Assembly: GCA_045544615.1 (NCBI GenBank)
Contig: JAZPZI010000039.1
Span: forward strand, 62,001-126,000
Reading direction: 5' to 3'
DNA: 64,000 nucleotides
Source: CAKSFT01 sp045544615
Lineage (GTDB): Bacteria > Bacillota > Clostridia > UBA1381
In this document: piece after piece, positions 34,199 to 42,436 of the stretch
How positions within the stretch are numbered: position 1 is the first letter of the stretch
Layout: each line of letters begins with the position of its first letter
Notes under the pieces: model-generated
Seen by the model: only the letters and a program-made list of their open reading frames with translations
Told to the model about the DNA's origin: nothing
Databases searched by the model: none
Program-made: the position numbers and the translations under genes

Positions 34199-34237
34199 AA
34201 TATACCCGCAAAATCAAAATCATTCTGCGGGGATATT
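34199..34237 (-). other. Intercistronic hairpin between argG and argH
   Basis: Arms AATATCCCCGCA/TGCGGGTATATT (11 of 12 pair) with a 15-nt loop on the minus strand. There is no T run, so it may be an RNA processing or stability element rather than a terminator. Confidence 0.45.
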
Positions 34238-34250
34238 GTGATGTATTTTA

Positions 34251-35465
34251 TTATTTTTCGTTCTTTTTCTGCATCATCGCACGAACCTTCAAAGGCAAAC
34301 CAAAGAGGTTTATGAAGCCTTCTGAATCCTTGTGGCTGTAAAGCTCACGGCTATCGCCAAAGCTTGCGATGTCTTCGTTATAGAGTGAGTATGGGCTCTT
34401 TGCACCTGCAGGTGAGACTGAACCCTTATAAAGCTTTAATCTTACTTCGCCTGTAACGGTTTCTTCCATAACATCAACCATTGCAGAGAGTGATTCGCGA
34501 AGTGGTGTGTACCATTTTCCGTCATATACAAGCTCAGAGAACTTGATTGCTGCCTGACGCTTGAATGCCTGTGTGTCACGGTCTAAGCAGAGGTATTCGA
34601 GCTCTTCCAATGCCTTATAGAGGATTGTGCCGCCCGGTGTTTCATAAACGCCTCTTGACTTCATACCAACGAGTCTGTCCTCAACGATATCTGCAATACC
34701 AACGCCGTATTCGCCGCCGATTTTGTTGAGTTCTTCAACCAATGGACGAGCAGCCATCTTCTTGCCGTCCAATGATACAGGAACACCCTTTTCAAAGCCG
34801 ATTGTTATGTACTTTGCTTCATCAGGAGTTTTTTCAGGTGGTACTGTGAGCTTCAAAAGGTTATCGAGCTGTGGCTCGTTTGCCGGGTCTTCCAGATCCA
34901 TACCCTCGTGGCTGATGTGCCAGATATTTCTGTCTCTTGAGTAGAGATCCTTCTTTGTTACAGGGATTTCGATGCCGTGTGCTTCTGCATAGTCAACCGC
35001 ATCTTCTCTTGACTTGATGTCCCAGATTCTCCAGGGAGCTATAATCTTCAAGTGCGGTGCCAAAGCCTTGATTGTAAGCTCGAAACGAACCTGGTCGTTA
35101 CCCTTACCTGTAGCACCGTGGCAGATTGCAGTAGCACCTTCAGCTAAAGCAATCTCAACAAGTCTTTTTGCTATAATAGGGCGGGCATGAGATGTTCCCA
35201 AAAGGTACTTACCTTCATAAACTGCGCCTGCTTTCAAAGTCGGGAATATAAAATCCTCAACATATTCATCTCTTAAATCTTCAATGTAGAGCTTTGATGC
35301 TCCTGCTTTTTTTGCACGCTCTTCGAGGCCTTCTGTTTCTTTACCCTGACCAACATCGCCGCAGACTGCAATTACTTCGTAATCGTAGTTTTCCTTGAGC
35401 CACGGAATGATGATTGAGGTATCAAGTCCGCCTGAGTATGCGAGTACAACTTTTTCTTTTGACAT
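34251..35465 (-). CDS. argG: Argininosuccinate synthase
   Basis: A 404-aa ATP-dependent ligase joining citrulline and aspartate. The N-terminal PP-loop is VVLAYSGGLDTSIIIPWL, followed by the citrulline/ATP site (ICHGATGKGNDQVRFE) and SRDRNIWHISHEG. The length is typical. AGGAGG lies 8-9 nt before the ATG and a consensus promoter lies at 35533-35561. Confidence 0.97.
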   Translation of the reverse strand: MSKEKVVLAYSGGLDTSIIIPWLKENYDYEVIAVCGDVGQGKETEGLEERAKKAGASKLYIEDLRDEYVEDFIFPTLKAGAVYEGKYLLGTSHARPIIAKRLVEIALAEGATAICHGATGKGNDQVRFELTIKALAPHLKIIAPWRIWDIKSREDAVDYAEAHGIEIPVTKKDLYSRDRNIWHISHEGMDLEDPANEPQLDNLLKLTVPPEKTPDEAKYITIGFEKGVPVSLDGKKMAARPLVEELNKIGGEYGVGIADIVEDRLVGMKSRGVYETPGGTILYKALEELEYLCLDRDTQAFKRQAAIKFSELVYDGKWYTPLRESLSAMVDVMEETVTGEVRLKLYKGSVSPAGAKSPYSLYNEDIASFGDSRELYSHKDSEGFINLFGLPLKVRAMMQKKNEK

Positions 35466-35532
35466 GGTTGCAATTCCTCCTAAAATGGTATAAAATATAT
35501 GTATTGTATATTAAAACAATATTTACCCGTAT

Positions 35533-35561
35533 ATTATACATCAAAATTTATAAATATGCAA
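35533..35561 (-). promoter_or_regulatory. Promoter of argGH
   Basis: Minus-strand TTGCAT, 17 bp, TATAAT. The 70-nt leader and spacer are AT-rich with several near-palindromes (TGTATAATATAC), but no clear ARG box could be assigned. Confidence 0.7.
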
Positions 35562-35605
35562 TAGCGAAATGTAAATAAATAATATAAAAAAGCGAGGCGT
35601 TTTTT

Positions 35606-36106
35606 GTGATAATTATCGGTATAGACCCGGGATATGCGATTGTGGGTGTCGGAGTGATTGAATATAAGGGCAATAAATTCCGCCCGATTGAGTGTGATGC
35701 AATAACCACTCACTCATCAATGCCGTCGAGTATGAGGTTAAAGGTTATCTATGACAGAATAAATGAATTTTTGGAAAAATATAAGCCTGATGCGGTGGCG
35801 ATTGAAGAGCTGTTTTTTAACACCAACGCAAAGACTGCGATTTTAGTTGCACAGGCAAGAGGAGTTCTGGTTGTGTCGGCAACCAACAGGGGAATCCCGG
35901 TTTATGAATACACACCGCTCCAGATAAAGCAGGCAGTTACGGGGTACGGTCGAGCCGACAAAAACCAGATTCAGCAGATGGTGAAGATGCTCTTAAACCT
36001 GAATGCAATCCCGAGACCTGACGATGCTGCCGATGCTTTGGCGGTGGCAATCTGCCATGCACATTCGGGAAAGATAAACGAAACCTTTGGCTTGAATAAA
36101 CTGTAA
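35606..36106 (+). CDS. ruvC: Holliday junction resolvase RuvC
   Basis: A 166-aa endonuclease that resolves Holliday junctions with RuvAB. The four acidic catalytic residues are in GIDPGYA, AIEELFF and PDDAADALAVAICHAH. The start is GTG 35606, 8 nt after GAGG. It is divergent from argG and separated from ruvAB by about 450 bp packed with palindromic repeats, which is unusual because ruvCAB are normally contiguous. Confidence 0.95.
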   Translation: MIIIGIDPGYAIVGVGVIEYKGNKFRPIECDAITTHSSMPSSMRLKVIYDRINEFLEKYKPDAVAIEELFFNTNAKTAILVAQARGVLVVSATNRGIPVYEYTPLQIKQAVTGYGRADKNQIQQMVKMLLNLNAIPRPDDAADALAVAICHAHSGKINETFGLNKL

Positions 36107-36109
36107 GAC

Positions 36110-36178
36110 ACCGAAAAAGTTGTTCTAACGCAAGCTTTCGCTTGCTTTTTGCCAATTTAACTTCTGACGTACCGATGT
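36110..36178 (+). repeat. Palindromic element, family C (half copy)
   Basis: CCGAAAAAGTTGTTCTAACG, hairpin GCAAGCTTTCGCTTGC, then TTGCCAATTTAACTTCTGACG. The outer arm and inner arm match the element at 844-1011. It starts 3 nt after the ruvC stop. Confidence 0.5.
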
Positions 36179-36183
36179 GAAAA

Positions 36184-36238
36184 TGTAGGGAAGGGATTTA
36201 TCCCTTCCGGAACGGAACGCATAAATGCGTTCCCTACA
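36184..36238. repeat. Palindromic element, family E
   Basis: A 55-bp element with ends TGTAGGGAA and TTCCCTACA and two internal hairpins, AAGGGATTTATCCCTT and GGAACGCATAAATGCGTTCC. Confidence 0.65.
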
Positions 36239-36262
36239 ATTTTTTTCATTGACTTACTTTAC

Positions 36263-36292
36263 AGCTCCCTTTACACAAGGGAGCCTTTTTTG
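36263..36292. repeat. Family B core remnant, terminator-like
   Basis: GCTCCCTTTACACAAGGGAGC followed by six T. It is a remnant of the family B element and may act as a terminator for ruvC. Confidence 0.55.
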
Positions 36293-36293
36293 T

Positions 36294-36446
36294 GGGAATA
36301 GGGAAAAAGCTTTGGAATCAACAAACTGAGTCAAAGCTTTAGCTTTGGGTTACTCGATGGCGTACGGAGGTACGCCGAGCAGCGAAGTTTGTTGATAACA
36401 AGGAAAGTTAAACTTTTCTTGTGTTCCAGAGTTTTTTAACATTTCC
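36294..36446 (-). repeat. Palindromic element, family A (copy 3)
   Basis: A 153-bp minus-strand copy. The second hairpin GGCGTAC/GTACGCC and third CCAAAGCT/AGCTTTGA differ from copy 1 but still pair. The ends are GGAAATGTTAAAAAACTCTGG and CTTTTTCCCTATTCCC. Confidence 0.75.
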
Positions 36447-36487
36447 ATTTGTTATGGTATTGTAATATAATCTTAAAGGTTTTGGGG

Positions 36488-36517
36488 TTGAAATAGGGTA
36501 TCAAAAAATGTTATTAT
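36488..36517 (+). promoter_or_regulatory. Probable ruvAB promoter
   Basis: TTGAAA, 18 bp, TATTAT, 44 nt before ruvA. It is needed because ruvA is cut off from ruvC by repeats. Confidence 0.5.
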
Positions 36518-36560
36518 ATACTTGGTGGATAAGCCAAAAAAATAAAGTGAGGAAAAGCAG

Positions 36561-37145
36561 ATGTATTACTATATAAGAGGCGAGTATGTCGCATCGGGCG
36601 AAAACTTTATCGTGGTTGAAGCATCGGGTGTGGGGTATAAGATTTACACCTCGCAAAAAGCACTTGCAAAGATGCCAAAGCCGGGCGATGAGGTCAAGGT
36701 ATTTACGCATTTTTATGTAAGAGAGGATATTCAGGACCTTTATGGATTCCCCGACAATGACGAGCTTTCGATGTTTTTGACTCTGCTCTCGGTATCGGGT
36801 GTCGGACCAAAGGCGGCACTTGCGATTTTGTCGGCTGCAAGCCCCTCAGAGGTTGCCGGTGCGGTTATGACAAGAAATGTCAAGATAATCACCAAGGCAT
36901 CGGGAGTAGGCCCGAAGCTTGCAGAGCGGATAATACTCGAGTTGAAGAACAAAATCAAAAGCTTCGATGCTCTGCCTGAAGAATATGCTGATGTCGAGAT
37001 TTCGGACAATTCATCCGAGGCGGTAAGTGCCCTGGTTGTTCTGGGATTCCCCGAGCATGAGGCAAAGAAGGCGGTTGCATCGGTTGATTCAAGCCTCGGA
37101 GTTGAGGATGTAGTAAAAGAAGCATTGAAAAAGCTTATGAAATAG
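36561..37145 (+). CDS. ruvA: Holliday junction branch migration protein RuvA
   Basis: A 194-aa DNA-binding subunit. The N-terminal OB fold is MYYYIRGEYV...VVEASGVGYKIYTSQ, followed by helix-hairpin-helix motifs (LLSVSGVGPKAALAIL, ASGVGPKLAERIILELK) and the C-terminal RuvB-binding domain (AVSALVVLGFPEHEAKKAV). The gap to ruvB is 10 nt. Confidence 0.96.
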   Translation: MYYYIRGEYVASGENFIVVEASGVGYKIYTSQKALAKMPKPGDEVKVFTHFYVREDIQDLYGFPDNDELSMFLTLLSVSGVGPKAALAILSAASPSEVAGAVMTRNVKIITKASGVGPKLAERIILELKNKIKSFDALPEEYADVEISDNSSEAVSALVVLGFPEHEAKKAVASVDSSLGVEDVVKEALKKLMK

Positions 37146-37155
37146 GAGTTAGACT

Positions 37156-38166
37156 ATGATTTTTGATGAAGATGAAAGAATAGTTACAAGTGAATATACA
37201 GACGACGATGCTGAGATTGAGCCGGGACTAAGACCCCGTCAGTTTGAGGAATACATAGGTCAGAAAAAGGTTAAGGATAACCTCGAAATCTATATAAAAG
37301 CGGCACTCGAGCGTCACGAGCCGCTCGACCATGTGCTTTTGTATGGACCTCCGGGACTGGGTAAAACTACCCTTGCCGGCGTAATCGCAAACGAGATGGG
37401 TGTAAATATCAGAGTCACAAGCGGACCTGCCATTGAAAAGGCGGGCGACCTTGCGGCAATCCTTACCAATCTTTCTCAGCACGATATTTTATTTATCGAC
37501 GAAATTCATCGCCTTAGCAGAACGGTTGAGGAAATACTCTATCCTGCAATGGAGGATTATGCACTCGATATCATAATCGGAAAAGGCCCGTCGGCAAAGT
37601 CGATACGCCTTGATTTGCCGAAGTTTACCCTGATTGGTGCAACAACCCGTGCAGGTAACCTTACCGCACCGTTGCGTGACCGTTTCGGAGTGTTGTCAAG
37701 ACTTGAGCTCTACTCAACAGAGGATCTTATTACAATCATAACACGCTCGGCAAAGCTTTTGGGAGTAAAGATGGAAAAAAGCGGTGCAGAGGAAATTGCA
37801 AAGAGATCCCGTGGAACACCGAGAATCGCAAACCGTTTTTTAAAGCGTGTGCGTGATTTTGCTGAGGTAAAATACGACGGTGTGATAACCAAGAAGGTTG
37901 CCGATGAGGCTCTCCTTATGATGGAGGTTGACGGCAAGGGACTTGATAATATCGACAGAAAGATGCTCCTTACCATGATAACCAACTTTAACGGTGGACC
38001 TGTGGGCCTGGATACCCTTGCGGCAACCATCGGTGAGGATGCAAATACCATTGAGGATGTGTACGAGCCGTATCTTTTACAGCTCGGATTTATCGCAAGA
38101 ACTCCGAAGGGAAGAATTGTGACAAAACCAGGCTACGAGCATTTCGGAATGCCGTTTGCCGAGTAA
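37156..38166 (+). CDS. ruvB: Holliday junction helicase RuvB
   Basis: A 336-aa AAA+ motor for branch migration. Walker A is YGPPGLGKTTLAG, Walker B ILFIDEIHRLSR, sensor 1 LIGATTRAG, and the arginine finger lies in PLRDRFGV. The C-terminal winged helix ends with LQLGFIARTPKGRIVTKPGY. Length is typical. Confidence 0.97.
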   Translation: MIFDEDERIVTSEYTDDDAEIEPGLRPRQFEEYIGQKKVKDNLEIYIKAALERHEPLDHVLLYGPPGLGKTTLAGVIANEMGVNIRVTSGPAIEKAGDLAAILTNLSQHDILFIDEIHRLSRTVEEILYPAMEDYALDIIIGKGPSAKSIRLDLPKFTLIGATTRAGNLTAPLRDRFGVLSRLELYSTEDLITIITRSAKLLGVKMEKSGAEEIAKRSRGTPRIANRFLKRVRDFAEVKYDGVITKKVADEALLMMEVDGKGLDNIDRKMLLTMITNFNGGPVGLDTLAATIGEDANTIEDVYEPYLLQLGFIARTPKGRIVTKPGYEHFGMPFAE

Positions 38167-38208
38167 GAAATAGTTTTAGAATATGCAGTTTGGGAGGTGC
38201 AGGGAGTT

Positions 38209-39987
38209 TTGAAGAAAATACTGGCATTTATTTTAGTTTTACTTATGTGTTTTAATATAGTTCCGGCGAGTGCAAAAGGAATAGAAATCTATTATGACGG
38301 AGAGTATCATACATATACAGGGACATTGTATGACCTATATGTAAACGGCAAAAAGCTTACAGTTCCGCTTGAGCCGATTACCTTCAACAACCGTTCCCTT
38401 GTGCCGATTCGTGAAGTATTTGAAGCACTTGGTGCAGAGGTTGAGTATATTGCAAAATCAAAGGAGATAATGATAACGGGAAACGATACCGAGGTGACCT
38501 TGCAGATTGGCAACAACACCGCATATGTAAACGGTAAAAAGGTTTCAATTCCCGATGGTGTAGTGCCAAAGCTTATAACCAAGGTCGGCGTTGAAACAAA
38601 GACTATGGTACCGGTCAGGTTTGTATCGGAGAGCATTGGATTGAAGGTTGATTTTGACGGAAAAGCAGGTGCGATAAAGATATCGGGAAATGTCGGTGAA
38701 GAGCCGGAAAAAGAACCGCCAAAGGAGGAAGAACCCGAGGTGAGTGATAGCGTAACCATAAAAGCACCGGTGATAAACAAGAAAAACGGCACAACTACAG
38801 TTATTGCAATAAAATTTGACAAGGCAATCGCAAAATCGCCAAAGGCATCGGTTACAAATGCCGGTGTAATCTATTTTGATATACCCGATGCAAAGTATGA
38901 AGGTGCATCAAAGACCGAGGTAAACCACGCAAGTGTATTGTCTGTGCGCTATGGCTTGCACGAGGACTATACCCGTATTGCGGTTGATACCAAGGACTAT
39001 AAAAGCTACAATGTTGTCACATCTGCGACTAAAAAACAGGTAACAATCACAGTTGTAGCAAAGGTTGAGGATGAAGACTTTGACCCGGACGAAGAGGTTC
39101 CGACAGAGCCTGAGGATGAGGAAAAGCCTGATGATACAACCAAGCCTGATGAGGAGGAGACTCCGACAGAAGAACCTACAGTTACTGTAAATATTGATGC
39201 ACTCAAAAAATATACTGCATCAAAGGGTATCAAATATGTTGTAATTGATGCCGGTCACGGTGGTAAGGACTCGGGTGCAGTGGGTAAGATTGAGGTAATA
39301 GAAAAGGTCTTGGTTGAGCCCGAAGAAACAGACGAAACCGATGAAGAAACAGAGTCTGAGCAGGAACCTGTATATGAAGAAAGAGTGGTAGAATCTACCA
39401 CATATTACGAAAAGAATATCGCCCTTGCTGTTGCAAAGCTTGTGCAAAAGGAGCTTCAGGCAGAGGGTATAAAGGTTATAATGACAAGAACGGGTGACAC
39501 ATACCCGAGCCTTTCGGAGAGACCGCTTCTTGCAAATAAAAATGATGCGGCATTGTTTGTGAGTATCCATGTCAATTCGGCGACAAACCCGAGCGCAAAC
39601 GGTATTGAGGTGTTCTATGCCGAAAAGAATAACCACAACTATTACGGCAGAACAAGTAAGCAGGTTGCAACGACTGTATATAATAACCTGATTTCCGAGA
39701 CGGGTGCATTCCCGAGAAAGGTAAAGACCGAGAATCATCTTGTAACACGCTCAAGCTATATGCCGGCAATCCTCGTTGAGATTGGGTTTATCAGCAATCA
39801 AGCCGAATTGGAAAAGATGATTGACCCGGCATATCAGCAAAAACTTGCTAACGCTATAAGCCAGGGCATTATAACAGAGCTTGACAGAATTGAAGTCCCG
39901 GACAGACGGGATTTGGCAGAGGCTTTTGTTGCCGAGCAAATCGGTGAGGAAAAAGCTAAAGAATATATGGATAAAGTGTGGAAATAA
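38209..39987 (+). CDS. N-acetylmuramoyl-L-alanine amidase with copper-amine-oxidase-like and AMIN domains
   Basis: About 592 aa, secreted. Order: signal peptide (cut near PASA-KGIE), a copper amine oxidase N-like domain (about 30-165, with repeated VPIREVFEALGAEVEY and VPVRFVSESIGLKVDF), an AMIN wall-targeting domain (about 185-290), an acidic Pro/Glu linker and an Amidase_3 catalytic domain. Zinc ligands lie in VIDAGHGGKDSG, YYEKNIALA and SIHVNSA, and the catalytic Glu in VEIGFISN. An acidic insertion of about 40 residues separates the first His from the Glu ligand. TTG 38209 is the chosen start because it yields a clean signal peptide; GTG 38197 lies within the ribosome site. Confidence 0.9.
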   Translation: MKKILAFILVLLMCFNIVPASAKGIEIYYDGEYHTYTGTLYDLYVNGKKLTVPLEPITFNNRSLVPIREVFEALGAEVEYIAKSKEIMITGNDTEVTLQIGNNTAYVNGKKVSIPDGVVPKLITKVGVETKTMVPVRFVSESIGLKVDFDGKAGAIKISGNVGEEPEKEPPKEEEPEVSDSVTIKAPVINKKNGTTTVIAIKFDKAIAKSPKASVTNAGVIYFDIPDAKYEGASKTEVNHASVLSVRYGLHEDYTRIAVDTKDYKSYNVVTSATKKQVTITVVAKVEDEDFDPDEEVPTEPEDEEKPDDTTKPDEEETPTEEPTVTVNIDALKKYTASKGIKYVVIDAGHGGKDSGAVGKIEVIEKVLVEPEETDETDEETESEQEPVYEERVVESTTYYEKNIALAVAKLVQKELQAEGIKVIMTRTGDTYPSLSERPLLANKNDAALFVSIHVNSATNPSANGIEVFYAEKNNHNYYGRTSKQVATTVYNNLISETGAFPRKVKTENHLVTRSSYMPAILVEIGFISNQAELEKMIDPAYQQKLANAISQGIITELDRIEVPDRRDLAEAFVAEQIGEEKAKEYMDKVWK

Positions 39988-39999
39988 GCAATGGAGACT

Positions 40000-41022
40000 A
40001 TGAACACAAAGGATTTTTACTACGAACTCCCCGAGGAGCTGATAGCTCAGGAGCCACTCAAAAACCGAAGCGATTCAAGGCTGATGGTGCTTGATAAAAA
40101 AAGCGGAGAGACCTCGCATAAGCATTTTTACGATATCTGTGACATGTTAAATGAGGGTGATTGCCTGATTTTAAATGATACGAAGGTAATCCCTGCAAGG
40201 CTCTACGGCACAAAAAAGGATACCGGCGGTGCGATTGAGTTCCTGCTTTTGAATAAGCGAAGCCTTGACGAGTGGGAGGTTATCTTAAAGCCGGGCAGAC
40301 GAGCAAAGCCGGGTGCAAGGTTTGTATTCGGTCAGGGCGAGCTCGAAGCCGAGATTTTGGATATTGTAAATGAAGGAAACCGACTCGTAAAATTCTATTA
40401 TGACGGGCTTTTTGAAAATGTTCTGGATAAGCTCGGCGAGATGCCGCTGCCGCCATATATAACCAAAAAGCTTGAGGATAAGGACCGCTACCAGACCGTT
40501 TATGCAAAAAATACAGGCTCGGCGGCGGCACCGACAGCTGGGTTGCATTTTACCGATGAGCTTCTGGAAAAGATTAAGAATAAGGGTGTTAAAATCGGAT
40601 ATGTGACACTCCATGTCGGGCTCGGCACATTCAGACCTGTTAAGGCAGAAAATATTCTTGAGCATAAGATGCACTCGGAGTTCTATATTCTGCCCGAGGA
40701 AACGGCTGAGCTTATAAAAACTACCAAGGCATCGGGAGGTCGTGTGATATCTGTAGGAACAACTGCAACACGAGTTCTGGAGACTGTGGGTGCAAAAGGC
40801 GAAGTGAAGGCAGATAGCGGCTGGACAGATATATTCATCTATCCCGGAAAGAAATTTTCGGTAATAGATGCCCTGATTACCAATTTCCACCTGCCCGAGT
40901 CGACACTGATAATGCTTGTATCGGCATTGGCAGGCAGAGAAAATGTCCTGAGGGCATATGACGAGGCGGTAGCCGAGAAGTACAGATTCTTCAGCTTCGG
41001 AGATGCTATGTTCATTCGGTGA
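40000..41022 (+). CDS. queA: S-adenosylmethionine:tRNA ribosyltransferase-isomerase
   Basis: About 340 aa; makes epoxyqueuosine in tRNA from preQ1 and SAM. Signatures: DFYYELPEELIAQEPL at the N-terminus, LILNDTKVIPARLYG, AAPTAGLHFT, HVGLGTFRPV and the C-terminal NFHLPESTLIMLVSAL. ATG 40000 fits the family N-terminus, but ATG 39991 is in frame with equally poor ribosome sites. It is followed by tgt after a repeat and promoter, so both queuosine genes are neighbours. Confidence 0.94.
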   Translation: MNTKDFYYELPEELIAQEPLKNRSDSRLMVLDKKSGETSHKHFYDICDMLNEGDCLILNDTKVIPARLYGTKKDTGGAIEFLLLNKRSLDEWEVILKPGRRAKPGARFVFGQGELEAEILDIVNEGNRLVKFYYDGLFENVLDKLGEMPLPPYITKKLEDKDRYQTVYAKNTGSAAAPTAGLHFTDELLEKIKNKGVKIGYVTLHVGLGTFRPVKAENILEHKMHSEFYILPEETAELIKTTKASGGRVISVGTTATRVLETVGAKGEVKADSGWTDIFIYPGKKFSVIDALITNFHLPESTLIMLVSALAGRENVLRAYDEAVAEKYRFFSFGDAMFIR

Positions 41023-41065
41023 CGAATGAACAAGGGAAGAGGTAATAGTGAAGAGGTAAGGAAGG

Positions 41066-41088
41066 TTTTCGCCGGATGCGAAAACCTG
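41066..41088. other. Hairpin with flanking direct repeat
   Basis: Perfect stem GGTTTTCGC/GCGAAAACC. The sequence CGAAAACCTGAATTT at 41079-41093 recurs at 41255-41269, so the family B element between them is flanked by a 15-bp direct repeat. Confidence 0.5.
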
Positions 41089-41100
41089 AATTTGAAAATA

Positions 41101-41204
41101 CAATCCTCCAGTCAGCTACGCTGACATCTCCCTTTACACAAGGGAGCCGAAAAAGCCCTCCTTGTGTAAAGGAGGGTGGCACACAAAGTGTGACGGGAGG
41201 ATTG
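41101..41204. repeat. Palindromic element, family B (full copy)
   Basis: About 104 bp. Ends CAATCCTCC and GGAGGATTG. The left arm contains hairpin GTCAGCTACGCTGAC and CTCCCTTTACACAAGGGAG; the right arm is its diverged complement (CTCCTTGTGTAAAGGAGG, then GGCACACAAAGTGTGACGGG). No gene is inside. Confidence 0.7.
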
Positions 41205-41216
41205 TCAGATAAAATG

Positions 41217-41246
41217 TTGACAAATCATGAATTTTGATTTTATTGT
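41217..41246 (+). promoter_or_regulatory. Probable tgt promoter
   Basis: TTGACA, 18 bp, TATTGT, 45 nt before the tgt start, just after the family B element. Confidence 0.5.
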
Positions 41247-41290
41247 TTTTATTACGAAAACCTGAATTTCCATAAAGGAGAAAAAACAGC

Positions 41291-42424
41291 ATGTTTGAGA
41301 TTTTACACACAAACGGACTTGCAAGACGCGGAAGATTTCACACCGTACACGGTACGGTAGAGACACCGGTGTTTCAGAATGTCGGAACAATCGCCGCAAT
41401 AAAGGGTGCGGTATCAACCACCGATTTGAAAAATCTCGGTTGCCAGATTGAGCTTTCAAACACATATCATCTGCATCTGCGACCGGGTGACAAGATAGTA
41501 AAAAAGATGGGCGGACTGCATAAGTTCATGAATTGGGACAGACCAATTTTAACCGATAGCGGTGGATTTCAGGTGTTCTCGCTTGCGTCGCTTCGAAAGA
41601 TTACCGAGGAGGGCGTAAGCTTTAACTCGCATATCGACGGCAGACGGATTTTCATGGGCCCCGAGGAGAGTATGCAGATTCAGTCAAACCTTGCATCAAC
41701 AATCGCAATGGCATTTGACGAGTGCGTGGAAAATCCGGCACCGTATGAGTATGTAAAAAAATCGACTGAGAGAACATACCGTTGGCTTGAGCGTTGTAAA
41801 GCCGAGATGGCAAGGCTCAATTCGCTTGATGATACTATAAACAAAAACCAGATGCTTTTTGGTATAAATCAGGGCGGAATTTTCGATGATTTGCGAATTG
41901 AGCATATGAAGAGAATCGCAAAGCTCGACCTTCCGGGTTATGCTATCGGCGGACTTGCAGTGGGCGAAAGCCACGAGGAAATGTATCATATCCTTGATGT
42001 CACGTTGCCGCACGCACCCGAGAATAAGCCGAGATACTTAATGGGTGTCGGAACACCTGCGAATATAATCGAAGGTGTTGCAAGGGGAATCGACTTTTTT
42101 GACTGTGTAATGCCATCGAGAAATGCCCGTCACGGATTTATATTTACCTGGAACGGCACAATGAACCTTATGAACAATAAATATGAAACCGACCTGTTGC
42201 CGATTGACCCGAACTGTACATGTGAAGCGTGCAGGAACTATTCAAGGGCATATATAAGACATCTTTTCAAGGCAAAGGAAATGCTTGCGATGCGACTTTC
42301 GGTTATTCATAATCTGCATTTTTATAATGAACTCGCCGCTGAAATCAGAAAGGCGATAGAAGAGGACAGATTTGAAAAGTTCCGCGAGGAGAATATGGAA
42401 AAGCTGTCGCATAGGATGAAATAA
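41291..42424 (+). CDS. tgt: Queuine/preQ1 tRNA-guanine transglycosylase
   Basis: A 377-aa enzyme that swaps guanine 34 for preQ1 in tRNA. The substrate-binding ILTDSGGFQVFSLASLRK holds the general acid Asp, the nucleophile Asp is in FDCVMPSRNARHG, and the zinc site is CTCEACRNYSRAYIRHL...H. AAAGGAG precedes the ATG. The next gene starts 12 nt after its stop, so a polysaccharide gene is cotranscribed with it. Confidence 0.96.
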   Translation: MFEILHTNGLARRGRFHTVHGTVETPVFQNVGTIAAIKGAVSTTDLKNLGCQIELSNTYHLHLRPGDKIVKKMGGLHKFMNWDRPILTDSGGFQVFSLASLRKITEEGVSFNSHIDGRRIFMGPEESMQIQSNLASTIAMAFDECVENPAPYEYVKKSTERTYRWLERCKAEMARLNSLDDTINKNQMLFGINQGGIFDDLRIEHMKRIAKLDLPGYAIGGLAVGESHEEMYHILDVTLPHAPENKPRYLMGVGTPANIIEGVARGIDFFDCVMPSRNARHGFIFTWNGTMNLMNNKYETDLLPIDPNCTCEACRNYSRAYIRHLFKAKEMLAMRLSVIHNLHFYNELAAEIRKAIEEDRFEKFREENMEKLSHRMK

Positions 42425-42436
42425 GGAGAAATGACG

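Noticed and set aside
35466..35605. ARG box or T-box leader upstream of argG
   Set aside because: AT-rich near-palindromes are present, but none fits the ArgR box clearly, and the leader is too short for a T-box.
41023..41290. preQ1 riboswitch between queA and tgt
   Set aside because: The stretch is explained by a family B palindrome, a direct repeat and a promoter; no preQ1 aptamer-like pattern was seen.
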